Shown piece after piece: positions 1 to 4,421 of a stretch of DNA of 5,640 nucleotides. Numbering within the stretch: the stretch's first letter is position 1; each line of letters begins with the position of its first letter. Below the pieces are notes generated by a model, which worked only from the letters and a program-made list of their open reading frames with translations, did not search any database and was not told where the DNA came from. Source of the DNA: Sulfurovum sp. (GTDB lineage: Bacteria; Campylobacterota; Campylobacteria; Campylobacterales; Sulfurovaceae); the NCBI GenBank assembly GCA_030626265.1, contig DAOUPF010000108.1, forward strand, positions 1-5,640, in the 5' to 3' direction. A program made the translations under genes and the position numbers.

Positions 1-66
1 AGGTTCAGCAGTAAGCAGTGTACCAAAATAGAGTATACTTATAATTAATATAATTATATGTCTCAT
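1..66 (-). CDS. N-terminus of an exported protein (partial, runs off left edge)
   Basis: Reading the minus strand from the ATG at 66-64, 22 codons stay open to the window edge. The peptide begins MRHIIILIISILYFGTLL and continues TAEP: a short basic start, a strongly hydrophobic core of about 14 residues, then a small-residue stretch around residues 15-20. This is the shape of a Sec signal peptide, with possible cleavage after TA (residue 20). There is no Cys in the visible part, so a lipoprotein is not indicated. A GGAG ribosome site lies at 77-80, ten bases from the ATG (slightly long), and a TATAAT -10 box lies at 97-102. The gene therefore seems to have its own promoter 80 bases past the end of the methyltransferase gene. 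Nothing of the mature protein is visible, so no function can be given. The call rests on start signals plus signal-peptide character. Confidence 0.72.
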   Translation of the reverse strand, partial: MRHIIILIISILYFGTLLTAEP

Positions 67-96
67 ACTATATTTACTCCGCTAATTAAGTATGAT

Positions 97-102
97 ATTA
101 TA
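97..102 (-). promoter_or_regulatory. -10 box for the left-edge exported protein gene
   Basis: The minus strand reads TTTGGTATAAT, with a perfect TATAAT at 102-97. The predicted transcript start is near 90, giving a leader of about 24 bases that contains the GGAG at 77-80. No convincing -35 hexamer is seen, which fits the weak -35 signals typical of Campylobacterota sigma-70 promoters. A weak 5-bp inverted repeat (107-111 / 117-121) lies just upstream and is not a credible terminator. Confidence 0.5.
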
Positions 103-146
103 CCAAACAATCTTTCATTGTCTCATTATTTTCATGTAAATTTATT

Positions 147-842
147 CTAAAAATCTGCTTTAATGCTATGCGTATCTGCCCTGTCAAATATCCCCTGTGC
201 ATCATCACGATAGTTGTTATACTTATCCATGACTACCAGTGGAGGCATTATCTTAGTCATTGCCTTTGAGCCTGCACGAGATGCTATCATTACTAGTTTT
301 GCCTCTTTGTCTATCTTTGAGTGAACGAAACGAATGACTTCAGGATTAATTTTGGACTCTTTTAACTGCCATAGTATAGTATCTATCTGCTTGGCATCAT
401 AACAAAATATAAAGTATCCTCTAGGAGCTAGTAGCATCTTGGCAGAGCTTATGAGTGTCTCTATTGGCATATGGTGATTGTATCTAGATATATTTAGATG
501 TTCATTCTCACTTTGTGTTACACTACTAGCATAAAATGGTGGATTGGATACTATAAAATCAAATCGTTTATCAGGCATAAATGTAGCGATATCTCCTAGA
601 TATTTTTCTGCTATCATATCATTGATAGTAAAATTATGAGAGGCATACTCAAGCATACTCTTTTGCTTATCAACAATAGTGGTTTTGACATTAAAATCTC
701 TACTTAGAAGCATAGATATGATACCTACCCCACATCCTATATCAAGGAGCATTCCTTTGGGTGAAAATCTACTAGTAAAATCATATAAAAACATAGAGTC
801 ACTGTTATAGCGATAACCCTGCTCTGGCTGATACAAAAACAT
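147..842 (-). CDS. TrmN6/YfiC-like tRNA1(Val) adenine-N6 methyltransferase family protein
   Basis: This 231-residue class I SAM-dependent methyltransferase has the N6-adenine/N5-glutamine layout. Motif I, DIGCGVG, is at residues 34-40 and binds SAM. The catalytic motif IV, NPPF, is at residues 100-103, preceded by FDFIVS. The N-terminus (LYQPEQGYRYNSDSMFLYDF) and the C-terminal block PPLVVMDKYNNYRDDA resemble the COG4123 family, whose E. coli member methylates A37 of tRNA1(Val). NPPF marks amino-group methylation, but the tRNA substrate is inferred from family only; a related rRNA or protein methylase remains possible. The ATG at 842-840 is preceded by AGGAA at 851-855, eight bases away, and the gene is read divergently from bpt. 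No terminator is seen after the TAG at 149-147; the next gene on the strand starts 80 bases on with its own -10 box. Confidence 0.85.
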   Translation of the reverse strand: MFLYQPEQGYRYNSDSMFLYDFTSRFSPKGMLLDIGCGVGIISMLLSRDFNVKTTIVDKQKSMLEYASHNFTINDMIAEKYLGDIATFMPDKRFDFIVSNPPFYASSVTQSENEHLNISRYNHHMPIETLISSAKMLLAPRGYFIFCYDAKQIDTILWQLKESKINPEVIRFVHSKIDKEAKLVMIASRAGSKAMTKIMPPLVVMDKYNNYRDDAQGIFDRADTHSIKADF

Positions 843-888
843 ACAAAAAATTCCTAATTGCTAATTTCTACTTTCTAATTCAACTATT

Positions 889-894
889 ATCATA
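889..894 (-). promoter_or_regulatory. -10 box for the trmN6-like gene (divergent promoter, minus arm)
   Basis: On the minus strand TTTTGATATGATAATA contains TATGAT (894-889), directly downstream of a T-rich half-palindrome. The predicted start is near 882, giving a leader of about 40 bases with AGGAA at 851-855. No -35 box is evident. This is a consensus match by eye only. Confidence 0.4.
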
Positions 895-908
895 TCAAAA
901 TTTTGATA
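893..908. repeat. Perfect 16-bp palindrome in the divergent promoter region
   Basis: TATCAAAATTTTGATA reads the same on both strands and sits between the divergent trmN6-like and bpt genes. Each half supplies a TTTTGATA element that runs straight into a -10-like hexamer in its own direction (TAGAAT on plus, TATGAT on minus). It could be an operator, or simply two facing T-rich extended -10 elements that meet. Confidence 0.55.
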
Positions 909-912
909 GAAT
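907..912 (+). promoter_or_regulatory. -10 box for bpt; transcript probably starts at or next to the ATG
   Basis: TTTTGATAGAATC contains TAGAAT at 907-912, a good -10 hexamer in a T-rich extended context. Usual spacing would put the transcript start at about 918-920, and the bpt ATG is at 920-922. No purine-rich ribosome site lies in the bases before the ATG. The simplest reading is a leaderless or nearly leaderless mRNA. Confidence 0.45.
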
Positions 913-919
913 CACACCT

Positions 920-1669
920 ATGAATACACAGACTAACCTACTCAATCCATTATCAACAGATTTTTGTATGCTTGACTATGAGTGTGCATATCTGCCTAAT
1001 CGTATGGTACGCATGAACTACAAGCATGTTGAGAAAGCCAGTAAACACTTTGCTACTGCTGTAGTAAACAAGGGCTGGAGAAGATTTGGAAAGTATTTCT
1101 TCTATCCTATCTGTGATGAGTGTATTGCCTGTAAAAGCTTGAGAATAGATGTCGCAAACTTCAAAGCTAGTAAATCACAACGCCGTGTAGTCAAAAAAAA
1201 CATAAATACCCAAATCAAAATACAGAGACCATCTCTGAGTAGAAATCATATCAAACTTTACAATAAATACCACGCATGGAAGTCCAGAAAAGATAGCTGG
1301 AAACATCGTGAGATATCACAAAAAGAGTACTTTGAAAACTTTGTTGATGGTGCTCATGATTTTGGTAAAGAGGTACTATATATCATTGATGGCAAAATAG
1401 TTGGTGTTGATCTCATTGATATCGTAGATGATGGTATCAGCTCTATATATTTCTACTATGACCCTGACTATGCAGATATCTCATTGGGTACCTACTCTCT
1501 ACTATATCAGATAGAGATAGCTAAAAAACTAGGACTACCATATATATATCTAGGATACTGGGTTGATGGATGCAAGGCTTTTGCTTATAAAGAAAACTTC
1601 CAACCGCAAGAGATATTGGATGGTTTTCCAGATTTAGTTTTGGATGCAGATTGGCTTAGTTTACAATAA
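920..1669 (+). CDS. bpt: Aspartate/glutamate leucyltransferase (bacterial N-end rule)
   Basis: This 249-residue protein is of the Bpt/ATE family, which moves leucine from Leu-tRNA onto proteins with N-terminal Asp or Glu and so marks them for ClpS/ClpAP degradation. The N-terminal ATE domain shows C22-A-Y, then RRFGKYFFYPIC with the cysteine set C65-x2-C68-x2-C71, and SKSQRRVVKKN near residues 84-94. The C-terminal domain shows FYYDPDY (178-184), SLGTYSLLYQIEIAKKLGLP, then YLGYWVDGCKAFAYK (210-224), the Bpt version of the GNAT-like acyltransfer core. Length is normal for the family. The start at 920 keeps the whole N-terminal domain; no ribosome site precedes it. The gene stands alone on the plus strand, divergent from the trmN6-like gene and converging on the PilJ-like gene with a 14-bp tail overlap. 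Leucyl rather than arginyl specificity is inferred from family resemblance. Confidence 0.9.
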   Translation: MNTQTNLLNPLSTDFCMLDYECAYLPNRMVRMNYKHVEKASKHFATAVVNKGWRRFGKYFFYPICDECIACKSLRIDVANFKASKSQRRVVKKNINTQIKIQRPSLSRNHIKLYNKYHAWKSRKDSWKHREISQKEYFENFVDGAHDFGKEVLYIIDGKIVGVDLIDIVDDGISSIYFYYDPDYADISLGTYSLLYQIEIAKKLGLPYIYLGYWVDGCKAFAYKENFQPQEILDGFPDLVLDADWLSLQ

Positions 1670-2438
1670 CAGACTTGCTATATAAAGCTGCCAAACTCTT
1701 TGTATCTTTTAAAATAATATCAGATTTTTTATAAATCAGCGTAGGTATAGAACTACTATCTAATTCATCCATGATTTTAAAGTATAGAAAATTTTTCTGT
1801 ACAACATCTAGTGATTTAGTCATCTCTGGTGTATTTAGCTTTGATACTATTAGTATTTTCATTGATTCTTCAAAAGACTTAATAGCAATTTTCATCTGCT
1901 TTTCTGCTTCTACATCATAGGTATTCCATGCTTTTAACAGATAAAGCATTGCCATCTTTTGAGAATTTACCCCTAAACTTGCTGCTGCATCTATAAAAAC
2001 TCCCAGAACTACCCCTGTTTGTATAGTATATAATTTTGTTGTCTCTTTAGTCAACACACTCATTTCATCTATATTGATCCGAAGTTTCTTTGCTATTTTG
2101 ATACTTTTAGGTTTAGCTAAAATTACTTTTATCTTGTCCCAATTTATTATAATATTTTCTATATTATTAAATGCCGCTTTATTAGTAGCAAACTCATCTA
2201 ATGCATTTATATTTTTTTCAAACTCTAAGATATTATTTTTGAGTCTCTCTTCTGGGTTATTGTACCTGTTATTAGTACCTACCATAATATAATTTTTAAG
2301 TATCTTCTGTACTAGTATCTCTTGTTCTCTTGATTTATCTATTACACCTGATAAAGTCATCATATCATCAGCTACACTAAATGTCATCACCACAGAGAAT
2401 ACAACAAAAAACTTTATTAATCTAGAGAAAAACTTCAT
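1656..2438 (-). CDS. Secreted protein with two tandem PilJ-type (type IV pili MCP N-terminal-like) modules
   Basis: I place the start at the ATG at 2438-2436 (260 residues). It has AAAGGT at 2445-2450, six bases upstream, and opens MKFFSRLIKFFVVFSVVMTF, followed by SVA-DD: a good signal peptide with cleavage near residue 23. An in-frame GTG at 2483 would add 15 residues ahead of it and is rejected. The mature protein is helical and Lys/Glu-rich. It seems to hold two similar modules, about residues 36-137 (beginning REQEILVQKILKNYIMVGTN) and 158-253 (beginning NSQKMAMLYLLKAWNTY). Each ends in a similar helix (TKETTKLY, TKSLAALY). The Q-K-hydrophobic start resembles the PilJ N-terminal sensing domain of chemoreceptors. 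There is no transmembrane helix after the signal peptide and no HAMP or signalling domain, so it is probably periplasmic. Its ligand and role are unknown; the family call is by eye. Confidence 0.65.
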   Translation of the reverse strand: MKFFSRLIKFFVVFSVVMTFSVADDMMTLSGVIDKSREQEILVQKILKNYIMVGTNNRYNNPEERLKNNILEFEKNINALDEFATNKAAFNNIENIIINWDKIKVILAKPKSIKIAKKLRINIDEMSVLTKETTKLYTIQTGVVLGVFIDAAASLGVNSQKMAMLYLLKAWNTYDVEAEKQMKIAIKSFEESMKILIVSKLNTPEMTKSLDVVQKNFLYFKIMDELDSSSIPTLIYKKSDIILKDTKSLAALYSKSVIVN

Positions 2439-2478
2439 ATAAGTACCTTTAATTAAGGATAATAAAATCATGTTATTT

Positions 2479-2491
2479 ATCACCTTGTGAT
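2479..2491. repeat. Short dyad ATCAC-CTT-GTGAT in the PilJ-like gene leader
   Basis: A perfect 5-bp inverted repeat with a 3-base centre lies 41 bases upstream of the ATG and just downstream of the putative -10 boxes. It has the size of a regulator half-site pair, but a 5-bp arm can easily arise by chance. Confidence 0.25.
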
Positions 2492-2499
2492 TACACGGC

Positions 2500-2508
2500 A
2501 GTATAATA
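2500..2508 (-). promoter_or_regulatory. -10 region for the PilJ-like gene
   Basis: The minus strand reads TATATATTATACTGCC, giving overlapping hexamers TATTAT (2508-2503) and TATACT (2505-2500). The transcript would start near 2493, leaving a leader of about 55 bases with AAAGGT at 2445-2450. Nothing else is seen in the 178-bp gap 2439-2616 beyond the dyad at 2479-2491, and no clear terminator follows the ttcA-like gene. Confidence 0.4.
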
Positions 2509-2616
2509 TATAAAATTTGTCTTATCTTAACTTAATTATGTGTAAAACATCAAGAAGAAAGAACGATATTATGGTCAATAACTATCTATCCATAGGCTTT
2601 TTCTCATGTCAGTTTT

Positions 2617-3396
2617 CTAAATATCATCTCTCTTCCAACGACTAGCATCTAGGAGAGTATCATCATGCACATGTTTAAACGAAGCTCTAATCATTTTGAA
2701 AAAGTTCTCCTGTTCCATCTCCATACTTTCTAACCATGCTTTGATCTGAGCTCTAGCTATGGGTACTTTGACATCTTTGAGCATAGCTGGACATGCCTCA
2801 TCACCTATGGTGGCAAAAGCATTTTCATCTACAAAAGCTCTGAGCTGACTCTCTCTGACCTCAATGAGTGGTCTTATGACATGAAACCCTCTCTCTGCCT
2901 TGTATATAGGAGCCATCGCTCTGATACTGCCATTGTAGAACATATTCATAAAAAAGCTCTCTACGGTATCATCAAAGTGGTGACCTAGTGCTATCTTGTT
3001 GAACTCACCATCTTGGGCAAATGTATAAAGAGCCCCTCTACGCATACGAGAAAAGTAGCTACAAAACGAGCTATTTTCACGGATAGTATTTTGGGAGATA
3101 TCATATATATTTGTCTCATATACTGTATGCTTGATACCATACTCTTTGCAGTGTTCTTCTAGGATTTTGTACTCTTCTCCTGGCATACCATAACTCACAG
3201 TACAAGCCTCAAACTCGAACTTAAAAGGAGCATGTCTCTGCATATGCAACAGTAAGTGAACCAAAGATAGTGAATCTTTACCACCACTCAGCCCTACTAA
3301 CACCCTATCACCCTCTTGTATCAGCTTGTACTCTGCATTGCACTTGCCAACTATTCGCAGTAGTCTTTTGCTAAGCTTAGCTCCTCTATGCTTCAA
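2617..3396 (-). CDS. TtcA-like PP-loop protein (tRNA 2-thiocytidine synthetase family), atypical cysteine set
   Basis: This 259-residue PP-loop ATPase has SGGKDS at residues 37-42 (ATP pyrophosphate loop), CSYFSRMRRGALY from residue 112, and GHHFDD at 138-143, matching TtcA motifs in order. E. coli TtcA thiolates C32 of tRNA and uses three cysteines to hold a [4Fe-4S] cluster. Here the first of its CxxC pair is C112, but the second is F115 (codon TTT, minus 3054-3052). The later GDEACP motif gives C202 at the position of the third ligand. The protein is shorter than E. coli TtcA (about 311 residues), mainly at the C-terminus. The start is TTG at 3396-3394: an in-frame TAG lies three codons upstream, and no other usable start precedes the PP-loop. 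It overlaps mtnN by 11 bp, so translation is probably coupled. Thiolation of C32 is family inference and doubtful given the lost ligand. Confidence 0.82.
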   Translation of the reverse strand: MKHRGAKLSKRLLRIVGKCNAEYKLIQEGDRVLVGLSGGKDSLSLVHLLLHMQRHAPFKFEFEACTVSYGMPGEEYKILEEHCKEYGIKHTVYETNIYDISQNTIRENSSFCSYFSRMRRGALYTFAQDGEFNKIALGHHFDDTVESFFMNMFYNGSIRAMAPIYKAERGFHVIRPLIEVRESQLRAFVDENAFATIGDEACPAMLKDVKVPIARAQIKAWLESMEMEQENFFKMIRASFKHVHDDTLLDASRWKRDDI

Positions 3397-4078
3397 TCTC
3401 TTCTACCATACTCAATATAAAGTCCGCTGATATCTTAGCTGAGCTCTCTAAAAACTCATCAAAATCAAACCCAGCATCCATATCTGCACTGTCACTGATA
3501 GCTCGGAGTATAAAGAAAGGAATATCCAGAGAAGTGCAGACTACTGCTACACTAGCCCCCTCCATCTCCAGAGCATCTGCTTTAAATGTATCTTCTATCC
3601 ACTCTTTTCTATCACTGTTTGCCACAAACTGATCACCAGTAGCTATGACACCCTCTTTTAGTTTCAATCCTTTTTTTGATGCAACATTCTTGGCTATATT
3701 GCGAAGATTGATATCTGTAGGTATACAGACATCACCTTCAGGTACAAACCCATGAGGATGTCCAAAAGAAGTGATATCCAAGTCATGTTGACATAGCCCA
3801 TCAGCTATAATCAAGTCCCCAATCTGAAGCTCATCACTGATAGCCCCAGCTACACCAGAAAATAGCAATCTATCACAAGCAAACTTCTCTATGAGTCTAG
3901 TAGCTGTAAGAGCAGCAAAGACCTTGCCTATCTTCGAGTATGCCACTACGACATCTTTGCCATCATACACACCCTCATAATATTTGTTTGCCGCATATTC
4001 CGTCACTCGAACATCACTCAGCTTACTTATCAACGGCTCTATCTCTTCAGGCATAGCCCCCATAATAGCAATTTTCAT
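3386..4078 (-). CDS. mtnN: 5'-methylthioadenosine/S-adenosylhomocysteine nucleosidase (probably also aminodeoxyfutalosine nucleosidase)
   Basis: This 230-residue enzyme cleaves adenine from MTA and SAH and recycles methyl-transfer by-products in the cytoplasm. In Helicobacter and Campylobacter the same enzyme also acts on 6-amino-6-deoxyfutalosine in menaquinone synthesis (established for that family, inferred here). Visible sites are IMGAMPEE with acid E12, SKIGKV, FSGVAGAI, the QHDLDITSFGHPHGF loop, GDQF with F151, EMEGAS (E171-M172-E173, binding the ribose) and ISDSAD with catalytic D196. These match E. coli E12, F151, E172-M173-E174 and D197. The ATG at 4078-4076 is chosen over an in-frame upstream start at 4144 because AAAAGGAG (4084-4091) sits five bases away, and the protein then begins exactly like the family (MKIAIMGAMPEE). 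E. coli length is 232. It is followed by the ttcA-like gene with an 11-bp overlap. A long structured leader precedes it. Confidence 0.93.
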   Translation of the reverse strand: MKIAIMGAMPEEIEPLISKLSDVRVTEYAANKYYEGVYDGKDVVVAYSKIGKVFAALTATRLIEKFACDRLLFSGVAGAISDELQIGDLIIADGLCQHDLDITSFGHPHGFVPEGDVCIPTDINLRNIAKNVASKKGLKLKEGVIATGDQFVANSDRKEWIEDTFKADALEMEGASVAVVCTSLDIPFFILRAISDSADMDAGFDFDEFLESSAKISADFILSMVEEIEA

Positions 4079-4083
4079 AAAAA

Positions 4084-4091
4084 CTCCTTTT
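4084..4091 (-). promoter_or_regulatory. Ribosome binding site deciding the mtnN start
   Basis: The minus strand reads AAAAGGAG followed by five T and the ATG at 4078-4076. This is the strongest Shine-Dalgarno in the window and fixes the start inside a longer open frame that extends to 4144. Confidence 0.8.
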
Positions 4092-4113
4092 TCTATTCTT
4101 CTTCCCATCAAAT

Positions 4114-4128
4114 CTTGCCAAAGGCAAG
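4114..4128 (-). repeat. Leader hairpin C upstream of mtnN
   Basis: CTTGCC-AAA-GGCAAG on plus (CTTGCC-TTT-GGCAAG on minus) is a perfect 6-bp, GC-containing stem with a 3-base loop. It lies 22 bases before the mtnN ribosome site. It has no T-run on either side, so it is not a rho-independent terminator. Confidence 0.6.
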
Positions 4129-4133
4129 CCTCT

Positions 4134-4179
4134 GTCACAACCAACGCCCTTGAAAGCGAAGCGATTCGAGAGTTGTGAC
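4134..4179 (-). repeat. Leader hairpin B upstream of mtnN
   Basis: A perfect 8-bp inverted repeat, GTCACAAC (4134-4141) and GTTGTGAC (4172-4179), encloses an inner pair CTTGAA (4149-4154) and TTCGAG (4165-4170) with one T-G pair on the plus strand. The loop is AGCGAAGCGA. It looks like a two-tier stem with an internal loop. Its function is unknown. Confidence 0.6.
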
Positions 4180-4218
4180 GCTTTTTACTCTACTTTTATA
4201 CAAAAGTAGAAAAGAAGC
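4180..4218 (-). repeat. Leader hairpin A upstream of mtnN
   Basis: TCTACTTTT (4189-4197) pairs perfectly with AAAAGTAGA (4202-4210) around a 4-base ATAC loop. The outer GCTT (4180-4183) and AAGC (4215-4218), plus T-A and T-G pairs, extend the stem with a small internal bulge. No T-run follows on either strand, so it is not a standard terminator. Confidence 0.55.
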
Positions 4219-4227
4219 ACCAACTAA

Positions 4228-4233
4228 AATATA
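4228..4233 (-). promoter_or_regulatory. Possible -10 box for mtnN-ttcA
   Basis: TATATT on the minus strand (4233-4228), between the large inverted repeat and hairpin A. Use of it would start a transcript near 4222, with a leader of about 144 bases containing hairpins A, B and C. It is a weak match in AT-rich DNA; read-through from fabD is equally possible. Confidence 0.25.
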
Positions 4234-4239
4234 AGTTTC

Positions 4240-4405
4240 AACCCAGATTATGCAATAGAATTATAAAAATAGTACTTAGTGCTTGTATTTAGGGTGTTTG
4301 CAAGAAATTTTAGTTTAACCCAAAGGTTAAGCGATGATTTCTTGTGAATGCCCTAGATACAATGACTTGTGCTAGTTTTGTAATCTCTATTGCATATTTC
4401 GGGTT
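4240..4405. repeat. 166-bp imperfect inverted repeat (large hairpin, MITE-like) between fabD and mtnN
   Basis: The arms are exactly symmetric about 4322/4323. Outer ends are AACCC (4240-4244) and GGGTT (4401-4405). The inner core is TTAACC (4315-4320) and GGTTAA (4325-4330) around a CAAA loop. Aligning the left arm to the reverse complement of the right by eye gives about 62 identities in 80 aligned positions, with one 1-base gap in each arm. Shared blocks include TATGCAATAGA, TAGGG and CAAGAAAT. Of 18 differences, 10 are T-to-C or G-to-A (left to right arm), which stay paired as G-U in plus-strand RNA; only one transition goes the other way. It holds no evident gene. No clear target-site duplication is visible in the flanks (TTTC left, AAAT right). 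With 4079-4239 it makes up the 343-bp gene-free stretch between fabD and mtnN. Confidence 0.8.
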
Positions 4406-4421
4406 AAATACTCAAAAAAAC

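Noticed and set aside
2074..2292. Plus-strand 72-residue hydrophobic open frame
   Set aside because: It lies wholly antisense inside the PilJ-like gene, has no ribosome site, and its hydrophobicity is the reverse reading of Lys/Asn/Glu-rich codons.
2439..2483. GTG start extending the PilJ-like protein by 15 residues
   Set aside because: It would bury the signal peptide behind a spurious leader; the ATG at 2438 has a properly spaced AAAGGT.
4079..4144. Upstream in-frame extension of mtnN by 22 residues
   Set aside because: The extra residues pass through leader hairpin C and the AAAAGGAG site, and homologues begin at MKIA-GAM; the start at 4078 is far better supported.
3984..4178. Plus-strand 64-residue open frame
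   Set aside because: It is antisense to the mtnN start and its leader hairpins, with no ribosome site or recognisable domain; explained as a shadow.
4084..4220. Known SAM or SAH riboswitch upstream of mtnN
   Set aside because: The context is suggestive, but I could match none of the known consensus cores to these hairpins, so it is recorded only as an unexplained structured leader.
4240..4405. Insertion sequence with transposase, CRISPR unit or integron attC site
   Set aside because: There is no open frame, no repeat-spacer periodicity, no integrase context and no evident target duplication; only the inverted repeat itself is supported.
4411..4421. T-run just after the fabD stop (minus strand) as a terminator
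   Set aside because: GTTTTTTT follows the stop codon but no stem precedes it at the right distance; the large inverted repeat comes after the T-run, not before.
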